Positions 26,630-35,546 are shown, counted from the first letter of the stretch. The stretch: 37,824 nt of DNA from Rhodospirillales bacterium (GCA_013203595.1 JABMNT010000043.1:1-37824); one strand, 5' to 3'. Numbers and translations are program-made. Notes: generated by a model not told the origin, from the letters alone.

Positions 26630-27139
26630 CTAGTGCCGTGTCGGCGAAATTTCGGCGCCATACATGGCCAATGACTTTTGCGCTGATGAAGCAAGCCGGC
26701 GACATCGTGATCTGATCGGCAGGCCCCGGTCAGCCATCGCCCGGGCAATCGCGGATGCCGCCGGTTGTGCAAAGCGAACGGCGGCCATGGGCAGCCAGGT
26801 GCTTAAAAGCGCGGTTCCCTGATCCTTGCCCCGCCCCTCCTGCCAGGCAGCAATAACGCCCAGTAGCAGGTGTTCGTCAGCGCTGGTGCCGACGCATTTC
26901 GGGCATCGGATATCGACGGGTTCGGTTGCCGATGTGGCAATCAGATGCATGAGATCATCAAGCGCGAAATGGACCTGGCTCAAGCCCGCAAGCTTGAACC
27001 CGTGGCGCAGTATTTCCTGCACATTCTCCCCATCCCTGTACCCGGCAACCCACAACCGAATGCCCCACAGGAGCAGGCGTTCACCAAACAACAGGTTATC
27101 CAGTTCAGGTGCCGGGTTGGCTGATTTCAAATAGGTCAT
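26630..27139 (-). CDS. hypothetical protein with CPKC motif, second gene of the DUF2325 operon
   Basis: This is a 169-residue soluble helical protein without signal peptide. The body starts MTYLKSANPAPELDN; then comes LLLWGIRLWVAGYRDGENV, a CPKC pair near residue 95 followed by GTSADEHLLLGVIAAWQ, and a basic C-terminus. I do not recognise a named family. The spacing of the CPxC and the SADE segment looks conserved-protein-like. It lies 17 bases after the DUF2325 stop, and the ATG at 27139 has only a weak ribosome site, so translation may depend on the upstream gene. Its frame could start upstream at CTG/TTG codons near 27150. It ends in TAG. Iron regulation is implied by the Fur boxes upstream of the operon. 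Confidence 0.6.
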   Translation of the reverse strand: MTYLKSANPAPELDNLLFGERLLLWGIRLWVAGYRDGENVQEILRHGFKLAGLSQVHFALDDLMHLIATSATEPVDIRCPKCVGTSADEHLLLGVIAAWQEGRGKDQGTALLSTWLPMAAVRFAQPAASAIARAMADRGLPIRSRCRRLASSAQKSLAMYGAEISPTRH

Positions 27140-27156
27140 GAGCAGGGCCCGCCAGG

Positions 27157-28359
27157 CTAGTTGATGCTTTCTTGTGCAGATAAATCGTCGAACTGGCTGC
27201 GCAGCCCGGCGATCAGCGAAGCGGCGCCGGAGGTGCGCAGTGGCAGATAGGGTTTCATGGATTGTCGGCACAGGCGTTTGACTTTCAGGGCAGCACTGTG
27301 GCTCACGCAATCGGTGGGAAAGACCACCGCGTCCGCCTTGCCAACGGCCCGGGCCAGTTCAGCCATGGACATTTCCCGGCCGCCGTCATGATGCAAAAGC
27401 TCGCCATTCCAGCGGGCAACCATGTCCCGGAACCGGCATACCTGAGGTGCCCGCCCGCCCACATACAAGATGCAATGTCCCTGCAGGTCGAGATGGTCGT
27501 TTTCCCCTTCGGATGGGCTTTCGTCTCCGTCACTGTCAGTATCAATCGCCCGGGTTTCCGCTTCCAGACGCAGCACCATTTCCGACAACTGGCTGTTGCG
27601 CTCCTGCAGTTTTTTATTTGCCGACGCGAGAGCGGCCAGCTCCTGGTTCAGGCTGTCCTGTTCCGCCTTTACCGGCGGACTGTCTCTTCGTCCAGCTGCG
27701 GGCTGCCCCGGTTGGGCTCTGTCCCGGTCCTTTGCCCCAGCCAGCATGGCCTTCAGGGCAATTACCTCATTCTGAAGATCGTCGATCAGATGTTGCTTCG
27801 CCTCCAGCATTTGGCGGTGACGTGTTGCGGTTTTTTTCAGGGCCTGTTCGATGGGTGCAACTTCCTGCTCCATGCGGCGCAGGGCCGTGCGGTCGGCGCG
27901 GTTGCAGGCGCCGACCAGATGGGAAAGCATGTGCACATCCCCATAGACCCGGATCGCCAGACTTTCATCCAGATGCGGATGGGTGAGCACCGCCCAGTAG
28001 GCCCCGGGAATGTCGCCCGCCGCGCAGGCCTGTTGCCAAAGGTCGGCCAGTTCCCGGGTGGTTCGGGCGGCCTTGAACCGCCTGATGGCGGATGCATATT
28101 TGCGGTCCAGCAGTTTGTTGAGCAATTTGGCGGCGATAGAATTGTCGCCGGCCTTGCGGACAAAATGTCCATGCAGATAAAAATCTGTATCGTTGCTGCT
28201 GTTGTTTTTGTAGCCGAGTTTTCGCGCCAGCCCCCTGATCTCGTCGAGGGTCAGGCAGGTCCCTACGATGGAGCAATGTCTTGCCGAGTCGACTTCCCAG
28301 ATCCGCAGCCGCTTGCTTCGGGTTTGTGGTGATGGTTCCTGGGTACATAATTCACACAT
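27157..28359 (-). CDS. DUF2325 domain protein with coiled coil, Fur-box-preceded
   Basis: This is a 400-residue cytoplasmic protein. The N-terminal region has a Cys motif (MCELC) and conserved helices. A long coiled coil spans about 160-275. The C-terminal DUF2325 domain covers about 295-390, with CILYVGGRAPQVCRFRDMV, HHDGG near 330 and ADAVVFPTDCVSHSAALKVK. DUF2325 is a small Rossmann-like domain of unknown role, sometimes beside metal genes. Two Fur-like boxes lie 62 and 106 bases upstream of the ATG, so repression by iron is likely. The mixture of cysteines and coiled coil suggests a metal- or redox-sensing scaffold, which is inference. It ends in TAG. Confidence 0.8.
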   Translation of the reverse strand: MCELCTQEPSPQTRSKRLRIWEVDSARHCSIVGTCLTLDEIRGLARKLGYKNNSSNDTDFYLHGHFVRKAGDNSIAAKLLNKLLDRKYASAIRRFKAARTTRELADLWQQACAAGDIPGAYWAVLTHPHLDESLAIRVYGDVHMLSHLVGACNRADRTALRRMEQEVAPIEQALKKTATRHRQMLEAKQHLIDDLQNEVIALKAMLAGAKDRDRAQPGQPAAGRRDSPPVKAEQDSLNQELAALASANKKLQERNSQLSEMVLRLEAETRAIDTDSDGDESPSEGENDHLDLQGHCILYVGGRAPQVCRFRDMVARWNGELLHHDGGREMSMAELARAVGKADAVVFPTDCVSHSAALKVKRLCRQSMKPYLPLRTSGAASLIAGLRSQFDDLSAQESIN

Positions 28360-28420
28360 TCAAAGCCGCCTCTTCCTGCCTTCCGGTCGCATTTAAGGTA
28401 TCGAGAAACACTTAAATGCG

Positions 28421-28433
28421 AATGATTATCATT
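28421..28433. promoter_or_regulatory. Fur box upstream of the DUF2325 operon
   Basis: AATGATTATCATT is identical to the box before the imelysin operon. The match extends left to ATGCG, making 18 identical bases. It lies 62 bases upstream of the DUF2325 ATG on the minus strand. Confidence 0.85.
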
Positions 28434-28464
28434 TTCGTATAAAGGAAGGTATATAAAAATGCAA

Positions 28465-28481
28465 ATAATAATCATTATCAT
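28465..28481. promoter_or_regulatory. second Fur-like box
   Basis: AATAATAATCATTATCA resembles an extended Fur operator (ATAATCATTAT core) 32 bases from the first box. It may reinforce DUF2325 repression or control an unseen transcript reading to the right, because no gene follows on the plus strand for nearly 800 bases. Confidence 0.65.
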
Positions 28482-28825
28482 ATAAGGGATTCAGCCCGAC
28501 AAAGGAATGGCCGGGTCTGAGGCCCCTTTGGGGTGCTGCCGTGAGGAGAGGATTGGGAGGAGATAAAAGAGCGCATACAGGAAGGTTGCCGTTCACCGCT
28601 CTGGCGACATTCGCTGCCTTGAAGTCCAGGCAGAGGATGAGCGTCCTGTGCCGGGGCCCTGACAATAAGACAGAGGGCCGCCGTTTCCACTAAGGCTTAT
28701 TTGCTTTTTGCTGTCGCACCGATGATTTTCGGATCTTGCGGCTGCCGGACCGGGGGCGGCACCATCACCCACTGCATCACCCGGGACAAATGAGCGGCTG
28801 ACAGGGATTTCCAGAGGAACAAGGC
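28482..28825. other. 344-base gap without a convincing gene
   Basis: Short open frames on the minus strand here are rich in Ser/Pro/Arg and match nothing I know. On the plus strand there are hairpins: GGCCCC-TTT-GGGGTG near 28530, and GGCCCT with AGGGCC near 28655-28680. A Fur-controlled small RNA or a decayed gene is possible. Confidence 0.35.
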
Positions 28826-29035
28826 TCAGGCCTTGCTGAGAGCGGATTGCGCATAGAAAGGGTCTGGCGGTGTTTGATCAGTTCCGTTCAGACGCCGCGC
28901 CACATCGGGAACACATTTTCTGCATTTTGGTGCACAATCGTAAAAGGCATAAACCTCCGGCCAGGACTGAGCGCCGCCCTTGCGGGCCGCATCCACCTGT
29001 CTTTCGGTCAATCCGTTGCAGTTGCAGATATACAT
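28826..29035 (-). CDS. bfd: bacterioferritin-associated ferredoxin
   Basis: This is a 69-residue [2Fe-2S] protein that donates electrons to bacterioferritin to release stored iron. The four ligands sit at Cys4, Cys6, Cys38 and Cys41 (CNC near the start; CRKC), the standard Bfd spacing, with an extra Cys34. I chose the ATG at 29035, which gives the family start MYICNCNG; the frame upstream to 29119 is not Bfd-like. It is divergent from bfr, with 229 bases between, sharing a control region. A short C-terminal tail follows the BFD domain. Confidence 0.92.
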   Translation of the reverse strand: MYICNCNGLTERQVDAARKGGAQSWPEVYAFYDCAPKCRKCVPDVARRLNGTDQTPPDPFYAQSALSKA

Positions 29036-29065
29036 GTACCAGATCCATTGCTTATGCGACTGAGA

Positions 29066-29080
29066 ACGATTATCAAAGAT
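29066..29080. promoter_or_regulatory. Fur-like site upstream of bfd
   Basis: AACGATTATCAAAGA (29065-29079 region) is a half-conserved Fur box (GATTATCA core) about 30 bases before the bfd ATG. It is weaker than the two perfect boxes in this window. Confidence 0.45.
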
Positions 29081-29092
29081 AAAATGAATAAA

Positions 29093-29123
29093 GTCAATGC
29101 AATTGAGAAGCGTTTGCATTGAC
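29093..29123. promoter_or_regulatory. perfect inverted repeat between bfd and bfr
   Basis: GTCAATGCAA (29093-29102) and TTGCATTGAC (29114-29123) are perfect reverse complements separated by 11 bases. The position between divergent iron-storage genes suggests an operator for an iron- or haem-responsive regulator such as Irr, RirA or Fur. The identity of the regulator is not shown by the sequence. Confidence 0.6.
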
Positions 29124-29264
29124 AGAAGGGTTCATATACAATATTATTTAATATCAAAGGGTTATGGGAATAAATTGTAGCGCATTTAACGCTGCATAGG
29201 CTTTAACTTCCCTATTGTCTGGTCTGTGCCGGATGCCTGATTTTAAACTTTACGGAGGACGATC

Positions 29265-29747
29265 ATGAAAGGCGATGGCGCGGTTATCGAGCAGCTCAAC
29301 CTTATTCTTAAAAATGAACTGACGGCGATCAACCAATATTTTCTGCATGCGCGGATGCTTAAAAACTGGGGTTTTCTCCGGCTGGCCGACAAGGTGTACG
29401 AGGAATCCATTGGCGAAATGAAGCATGCGGATCTCCTTGTCGAACGCATATTGATGATAGATGGTCTGCCCAACCTGCAGGATCTGGGTAAGCTGGGCAT
29501 TGGTGAAAATGTGCCGGAAATGCTGAGCAGCGATCTGGCGGTGGAAACCATGAACCAGGGTCATCTGAAAACCGCCATTGAAATTTGCGAGAGCAAGCGG
29601 GATTTTGTGTCGCGTGAAATCTTTGTCGACATCCTTGATGATACGGAAGAACATATTGACTGGATCGAGACCCAGCAGGGCCTGATCAAGGATACCGGCC
29701 TGCAGAACTATCTGCAGGAACAGATGTTCAAAGCGGGCGACAGTTAA
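29265..29747 (+). CDS. bfr: bacterioferritin
   Basis: This is a 160-residue haem-containing iron-storage subunit that assembles into a 24-mer cage. The numbering matches E. coli Bfr without gaps in the core. Ferroxidase ligands Glu18, Glu51, His54, Glu94 and His130 are present, and Met52 is the haem ligand. Position 127, normally Glu, is Thr (DDTEEH), so one bridging ligand is missing or replaced. GGAGG lies 6 bases before the ATG. A strong terminator follows. Its partner bfd is divergent. Confidence 0.95.
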   Translation: MKGDGAVIEQLNLILKNELTAINQYFLHARMLKNWGFLRLADKVYEESIGEMKHADLLVERILMIDGLPNLQDLGKLGIGENVPEMLSSDLAVETMNQGHLKTAIEICESKRDFVSREIFVDILDDTEEHIDWIETQQGLIKDTGLQNYLQEQMFKAGDS

Positions 29748-29809
29748 ATCCGGAAACGTCTGTGCAAGCGCATACGGTATTGCTTTACGGGTCGCTATTC
29801 GTTTTTCTT

Positions 29810-29855
29810 GCCCCAAGGCGCGTCTCAGACAGCCTTGTGGCGAAGGGGCGTTTTT
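29810..29855 (+). terminator. intrinsic terminator after bfr
   Basis: GCCCC (29810-29814) pairs with GGGGC (29845-29849), and AAGGC (29815-29819) with GCCTT (29832-29836), in one branched stem. A T-run at 29851-29855 follows. Confidence 0.75.
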
Positions 29856-29963
29856 CAGAGAATGTGACGATGCCGGGTCGGGCTCTTTACCAATGAAACG
29901 CCATGCATTTGAAAAGCGGACGGCGACCCGCAACAAACGGTTCGCCAGCGACATAGGACAAGA

Positions 29964-30452
29964 CTAGCCGAGATCGACAGGATTGTTATCGAGGGTTTCT
30001 TCGATCATTGATACCTGCGTCATCAGTTTTTCCAGCAGACCCAATATCTGATTGCGTTCGTTTGAGGAAAAAGTCACACCATCAACGCTGCTGGCTTTAA
30101 TCGACAGAATACTCTGTGAAATGTCACCCACGGCAGCCTGCACAGAAAGCGCTGCCAGTGCCACATCGACTGCCGGTTTTTTCGACTCGATCGTCAGCGC
30201 CCGGGCCAGTCTTTCCTGGTACATGCTGAGGATGGGAGGAACGCCATGCCCGGCTTCCGTATAGGCGACATCGAGGACCAGCGCCTGCTTCAGATTGGGT
30301 CGGCTGGGATGATCCGGGTCCGACCACTTTCTGACCAAAGACGGTGATCTTCCCACGATCTCAGCGCATTTTTCATCGCCCAGCGCATTTTTTATGCGCG
30401 TGACGGCAGAGGCAAATCGTCTGGGTGCTCTCAATTTCATAACTGAACACAT
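29964..30452 (-). CDS. small helix-turn-helix type DNA-binding protein
   Basis: This is a 162-residue protein. Its N-terminal half (about 10-60) looks like a HTH: RIKNALGDEKCAEIVGRSPSLVRKWSDP, in which AEIVGRSPSLVRKW is a plausible recognition unit. The C-terminal half is helical and probably oligomerises. It resembles phage-type or XRE-like regulators seen in alphaproteobacteria, without a named family. The ATG at 30452 has GGAG a few bases upstream; an internal ATG four codons in is less well placed. It lies between bfr (convergent) and the channel gene (divergent) and may regulate the latter. It ends in TAG. Confidence 0.6.
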   Translation of the reverse strand: MCSVMKLRAPRRFASAVTRIKNALGDEKCAEIVGRSPSLVRKWSDPDHPSRPNLKQALVLDVAYTEAGHGVPPILSMYQERLARALTIESKKPAVDVALAALSVQAAVGDISQSILSIKASSVDGVTFSSNERNQILGLLEKLMTQVSMIEETLDNNPVDLG

Positions 30453-30730
30453 ACACTCCGTTCGACCCTTGGAAGTTCGTTATAACAGGTTGCCACGAAA
30501 CAGAAAACCGTTCCTTGGCAGAGCCAACCTTGCCAACCCCTGAATTCCAGCCGTCGGGTGGAAATTTCCCTGTCGGCTACTTCTGTTCCCTTTTCAGCCG
30601 ACGATTACAATCGACGCTAAGCCATAAGCCGTCTACTTCTGACACAACAGCGGCACCGCCATCTACTGGGCCGCCTGGTCAGGTGTGGATTATCCGAATA
30701 ACGGATGGCAAAACAGAGGGATATTGAATA

Positions 30731-32275
30731 ATGGGGAATAGTCTTATTGAAGCGACGTCGCAGGGTTGGAGTTTAGTCCTGACCTATGTGCCAAATCTTT
30801 TTGGCGCCGTAATTCTGTTAATCGTCGGCTAGTTTGTCGCTACGTTCGTGGCAAACGGTGTCGAGCGGCTTCTGGAGAAGACCAAGCTTGGTGTGAAAGT
30901 CGCCGATGCGGTCGCTGATGAAGACTCTGAAGAACCCCAGTTGATCGAACGCTGGATTGGCCGCGCCGTATTCTGGTTGCTGATGCTGTTTGTTTTCGTC
31001 GGGTTCTTCCAGATTTTGGGGGTTACCCAGATTTCCGAGCCCATCCTCGGTTTTCTTAATGAAATATTCCAATACGCACCGCGCATGATCGGTCCGGCCC
31101 TGTTGATCACCATCGCCTGGATATTGGCAAGGTTCCTGAGAGTCGTCGTCCGCAAAGCGGCCCAGTCCTCAATGATCGGGGCGCGGCTGCGGGTAGAGGC
31201 TGATCTGGATACAGTGGGTAAGAAAAAAGAACCGCTGGCTGATACCCTGGCCGATGCCGTCTATTGGCTGACCATGCTGCTGTTCCTGCCAGCGGTACTG
31301 AGTGCGCTCAATCTCGGCGGCCTGCTCGGGCCAGTACGCGACGTTGTGCGGGAAATTCTGAGCTATCTTCCGAACCTGCTGGGCGCCGGGCTTGTCCTTA
31401 TTGTCGGCTGGTTTGTTGCCCGTGTATTACGACGCATCGTCAGCAAACTGCTTGGCGCATCCGGGGTTGATGAACTGGTCAAGAAAGTCGGTGTTGAAAA
31501 AATCATTGGCGATCAGAAAATTTCAAGCCTGGGCGGCCTTATTGTCTATATTCTTGTTTTCGTCCCGGTGATCGTTGCCACTTTGAACGCCCTTGGCATC
31601 GATGCCGTAACCCGGCCATTGAGTGCCATGCTGTCTGACGTTTTGGCTATAATGCCTAATATTTTCGCCGGCATATTGGTGTTGATCGTCGCTTATATTG
31701 TCGGGCGTATCGTCGCCGGACTGATGACAAACCTGTTGTCCGAAGTCGGTTTTGATGCCGTCCTCACCCGGATCGGACTTGGCGGGGTCAAGCCTGTCGG
31801 GACCAAGAGCATATCGGAAATTGCCGGATATCTGACACTGACGGCGATCATGCTGTTTGCCGGGATTGAAGCCCTGGAGCTGATCGGATTCTCTAAATTC
31901 GCAGCTCTGGTTTCCGATTTTCTGGTGTTTGCCAGCCAGGTCGTTTTCGGTGTGATCGTTATTGGCCTGGGTGTTTTCCTGGGCAGGGTCGCCGGAGACC
32001 TTATTCGTTCGGCGAACCCGCCACAGGCGCGCCTGCTTTCCAATATTGCCCAGATCGCCGTCGTTGTTTTGGCTGTCGCTATGGGGATGGAGCAGATGGG
32101 TGTCGGCAGTGATATCATCTCGCTCGCTTTCGGCGTGACCCTTGGCGCGGTTGGCATCGCTGCAGCTATCGCTTTTGGCATCGGCGGACGAGATACCGCA
32201 GCCGAAATTATCAGAGAATGGCGCGACGGTATGGCCGTTAAAGGAAAAAAGCCTGCAAGAAAACCGGCTAAATAA
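30731..32275 (+). pseudogene. channel-like protein with repeated transmembrane helices, in-frame TAG near the start
   Basis: The gene has 514 codons and encodes a membrane protein with repeats of a motif such as YLPNLLGAGLVLIVGWFVARVL, typical of the conserved TM-helix repeat proteins related to MscS channels. No Lsm/beta domain follows. Codon 34 is TAG (30830-30832), inside the first repeat LLIVG-x-FVA. The protein's own second repeat has Trp there, so TGG to TAG is the simplest change. The rest of the frame is clean, ending in a basic tail (KGKKPARKPAK). A GTG at 30848 could restart translation but has no clear ribosome site and would lose half of the first helix. It is followed, some 330 bases later, by rimK. 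Confidence 0.8.
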
Positions 32276-32592
32276 GAGAACCCGGGGTTAAGAAAAAGCC
32301 GGTGGCCGGATAACCAACAGGACCTGCCGGATTAACTACGACGAGGCCACACAGGTATAGCCGGTGCAGCCCAGGACATTCCTGGAATCTTTTTGCGCTG
32401 CCGCCGTCGCCGGTAAACGTGGCGTTGATAAGTGTAACTGGAAAAGCGGAACCGGCCTTGTCATTTATACACCCGTGCACCCGGGAAGGTTTGTACGGTC
32501 GAATTTACCTTGTTGAACCGTGACGCAATTCGCGGTCATTGCACAGTCCTTCCGGGAAAGCCTTTTTTGCCTGGATGTTAACCATCTAAATC
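32276..32592. other. 317-base gap before rimK
   Basis: I see no gene here. A minus-strand open frame of 70 codons has no family match. The end of the gap contains the rimK ribosome site. A stem in GCCGGTGGCCGG near 32300 could terminate transcription weakly, but it has no T-run. Confidence 0.35.
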
Positions 32593-32604
32593 GTGGAGAC
32601 ACTT

Positions 32605-33510
32605 ATGAAAATCGCCCTTATGTGCCGAAATGCCAAACTGTACTCACACCAGCGACTTATTGAAGCGGCCAAGAAGAATGGCCATGAAATTGATGTGATT
32701 GATCACCTGCGCTGTTATGTAAACATCACGTCACACCGGCCGCAAATTCATTATCACGGCAAAGTGCTGCCGATATACGATGCCGTGATTCCGCGCATTG
32801 GTGCGTCGGTCACTTTTTTCGGGGCGGCTGTTTTGCGTCAGTTCGAGATGATGGGGGTTTATCCGGTCAATGAATCCGTCGGCATCACCCGGTCGCGCGA
32901 CAAACTTCGCAGTTTACAGTTGCTCTCGCGCGAGGGTATCGGGCTGCCTGTCACTGTTTTTGCCCACCGAACGGGAAAAGCGGATGAACTTCTCGAAATC
33001 ATTGGCGGGGCCCCCGTCGTTATAAAATTGCTCGAGGGGACACAGGGTATCGGGGTTGTGCTTGGCGAAACGCACAATGCGGCATCCAGTATCATTCAGG
33101 CCTTCGGTGGTGTGAATACGAACATCCTTATTCAGGAATTTGTGAAGGAAGCAAATGGCGAGGACATTCGCTGTCTGGTGGTTGGCGGCAAAGTGGTCGC
33201 CTCAATGAAACGGACCGGCAAAGAGGGCGATTTCCGTTCGAACCTGCACCAGGGTGGCTCGGCAAAGCCCATTAAAATCAGCCCAACGGAGCGCCAGACA
33301 GCGGTATCAGCGGCAAAAATTATGGGCCTCAATGTCTGTGGCGTCGACCTGCTGAGGTCAGCCCATGGCCCTGTTGTTATGGAAGTCAATTCTTCGCCCG
33401 GCCTTGAAGGGGTCGAGAATGCAACAGGTATTGATGTGGCCGGAAAAATAATCAAGTTCATCGAAGACAATGCGAAACCGGGCAAAACAAAGACCCGCGG
33501 CCGTGGTTAA
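32605..33510 (+). CDS. rimK: RimK-type ATP-grasp ligase
   Basis: This is a 301-residue ATP-grasp enzyme of the RimK family, which adds glutamate residues to ribosomal protein S6 or makes poly-glutamate. Visible parts are the N-terminal domain; the [21 protein letters not shown] entry; the ATP-grasp Lys in [42 protein letters not shown]; and the metal-binding ending [16 protein letters not shown] chose the ATG at 32605 with GGAG upstream, rather than the GTG at 32593. It overlaps the AstE-like gene downstream, a pairing commonly seen for RimK. Confidence 0.92.
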   Translation: MKIALMCRNAKLYSHQRLIEAAKKNGHEIDVIDHLRCYVNITSHRPQIHYHGKVLPIYDAVIPRIGASVTFFGAAVLRQFEMMGVYPVNESVGITRSRDKLRSLQLLSREGIGLPVTVFAHRTGKADELLEIIGGAPVVIKLLEGTQGIGVVLGETHNAASSIIQAFGGVNTNILIQEFVKEANGEDIRCLVVGGKVVASMKRTGKEGDFRSNLHQGGSAKPIKISPTERQTAVSAAKIMGLNVCGVDLLRSAHGPVVMEVNSSPGLEGVENATGIDVAGKIIKFIEDNAKPGKTKTRGRG

Positions 33511-34528
33511 AGGAGGTCGCGCGCCATTTATTCTCGGCGAGACAAGTATTGCGCCGGGCACACGCGAAACCATCGACTTGCCTCTCAGCCTTCTTTCCGA
33601 CCACACGCCGATCACCCTGACTGTCCAGGTGATTCATGGACGGAAACCGGGTCCAACCCTGTTTATCAGCGGTGCCGTCCATGGTGACGAAGTCAACGGC
33701 GTCGAGATCATTCGCCGTGTGTTGCGCCTGCCTGCCCTGAAACGAATGGCCGGCACCCTGATTGCCGTTCCGATTGTTAACGTCTATGGCTTCCTGACAA
33801 ACACCCGCTATCTTCCCGACCGGCGCGACCTGAACAGAAGTTTTCCGGGCTCGTCGGCAGGGTCACTGGCGTCCCGCCTGGCCCATCTCTACATGAACGA
33901 AGTTGTAAAAAAATAGACATACGGCATTGATCTGCATACGGCGGCCATTCATCGATCCAATTTTCCGCAAATCCGCTGTGATTTATCGAACGCCGAAGCA
34001 CGTAAACTGGCCGAAAGCTTTGGTGTCCCGGTTATTCTGAATGCGGCTTTGCGTCCGGGTTCGCTGCGCCAGGCGGCGATCGAAAATGATGTGCCGGTTA
34101 TCGTTTATGAAGCGGGGGAGGCCCTGCGGTTTGATGATGTCGCCATCAGCGCCGGTGTGATGGGAATTGTTCGGGTCATGGGTGATCTTGGCATGATCCG
34201 TCGCCGCCGTCGCGATGAGGCCCCTGCCGTCCCTGTCATATCGCGAAGCAGCGTGTGGGTCAGAGCGCCGGAAGGGGGCATCTTTCGCGCGCGTGCCAAG
34301 CTGGGTGCGCAGGTTTCCGTTGGCGATCAGCTTGGAATCATCGCCAGTCCCTTCGGCGAAAGTGAATTCCCCATTGAGTGCCCGACAGACGGCATCGTGA
34401 TCGGGCGCAACAACCTGCCAAATGTCAATCAGGGCGATGGAATTTTTAATATCGCACGGGTTGACGACACAGATGCAGCGACGGACGCGATTGACATTTT
34501 TCAGTATGATTGGGAACAAAACGACTGA
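33470..34528 (+). pseudogene. succinylglutamate desuccinylase/aspartoacylase-family protein, in-frame TAG
   Basis: This is a zinc-dependent deacylase of the AstE/AspA family, about 350 codons. The first zinc motif is GAVHGDEVNG (His and Glu ligands). TAG at 33914-33916 (codon 149) falls just before GIDLHTAAIHR, which supplies the third zinc ligand. The frame after the stop is fully conserved through EAGEALRFD and the C-terminal barrel. Relatives usually have Ser or Cys at that place, so TCG to TAG is possible. The start is unclear: ATG 33470, GTG 33503 or an ATT after the AGGAGG at 33511. Such proteins accompany RimK and may process its products. Confidence 0.82.
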
Positions 34529-34634
34529 TTATAGTGGAAACGCCGATCACCATTTCGCTGATCATAGGACGGTCCGCCTCAAATACTTTTTTGTTTCCGC
34601 CGAAATTGCCTGGGCTTAAAGTAGGTTTGCCTGG

Positions 34635-35546
34635 ATGGGAGATGCAAAACAGACAGCTGCGGATTTGAAAAACCAGGTAACTTCGGTTTCTAACGGATGG
34701 AAAACAGGGAACAGGTATATGGAAAAAGTATTTGATCTGACAGACCCCTTGATCGCCGCGATATCACGAATGATTCAGAATTTGCTGGAGTACTTACCCC
34801 AGCTTTTCGGTGGCATCATATTGCTGATGCTGGGTTGGCTGGTTGCGAAAGGCCTTCGCGCCCTGACAATACGTCTCGCCGGCAGTATGGATCGCATCTT
34901 TGACATCGCGAAATTAGGCAAACACGAGATCAACGAATCCACGGCGTCGACCCTGGGCTCCGTCGTCTACTGGATTGTGCTTCTGTTTTTTGCCACTTCG
35001 GCGGCAAATATCCTCGGCCTGACGTTGTTTACGACCTGGCTCGACAGGCTGATATCCCAACTGCCAAACATACTTGCCGGCGCGCTCATGCTGACCGGCG
35101 GTTTCATATTTGGAAATATCGCACGCAGCGCGGTTCTGGCCTCGCTTTCCTCGACACCGCTGCAGCAACGCGAACTGTTTGGCCGCACCGCGCAGATCGC
35201 CATTCTGGTCATCATGGCAACCATTGCCGCGGGTCAAATCGGTATTGATATCACGATTGTGGTTGCCGTCGTTGCCATTACACTGGGCGGTTTATTCTTC
35301 GCTCTGGCGTTAGCTTTCGGATTGGGGTTCCGTGCGGTTGCAGGTAATCTGGTGGCAACACGCTATCTGAAAAACGAATTTAAAATCGGTGACTCGATCC
35401 GGATCGGCACCTACGAAGGTCAGATCATCGCAATTACGTCGGTCTTCGTCGCGCTGAGTACACCGGCCGGGCGCGTTGTCATTCCCGCCCATACCTTCAG
35501 TGACCAGCCGAGCCTGCTGCTCGATAAAGACCCAGCCAATGCCTGA
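34635..35546 (+). CDS. MscS-family mechanosensitive channel
   Basis: This is a 303-residue membrane protein with four or five helices and a C-terminal MscS-type beta domain: the pore-like helix GGLFFALALAFGLGFRAVAGNLVATRY, then FKIGDSIRIGTYEGQIIAITSVFVALSTPAGRVVIPAH. It releases solutes on hypo-osmotic shock, or regulates ion flux. The start may be ATG 34635 or ATG 34719; the later one lacks the hydrophilic first 28 residues. Its stop overlaps the next gene's start by 8 bases, so it is coupled to the MgtE-like pair. Confidence 0.85.
   Translation: MGDAKQTAADLKNQVTSVSNGWKTGNRYMEKVFDLTDPLIAAISRMIQNLLEYLPQLFGGIILLMLGWLVAKGLRALTIRLAGSMDRIFDIAKLGKHEINESTASTLGSVVYWIVLLFFATSAANILGLTLFTTWLDRLISQLPNILAGALMLTGGFIFGNIARSAVLASLSSTPLQQRELFGRTAQIAILVIMATIAAGQIGIDITIVVAVVAITLGGLFFALALAFGLGFRAVAGNLVATRYLKNEFKIGDSIRIGTYEGQIIAITSVFVALSTPAGRVVIPAHTFSDQPSLLLDKDPANA

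Noticed and set aside
27262-28332. 356-codon plus-strand frame opposite the DUF2325 gene
   Set aside because: The DUF2325 domain, coiled coil and Fur boxes support the minus strand; the plus-strand frame has no ribosome site or family match.
28429-28690. Two small minus-strand frames between the Fur boxes and bfd
   Set aside because: No ribosome site, low-complexity Ser/Pro/Arg composition, and one runs through the Fur boxes.
32268-32480. 70-codon minus-strand frame between the channel gene and rimK
   Set aside because: It overlaps the end of the channel gene and has no recognisable features.
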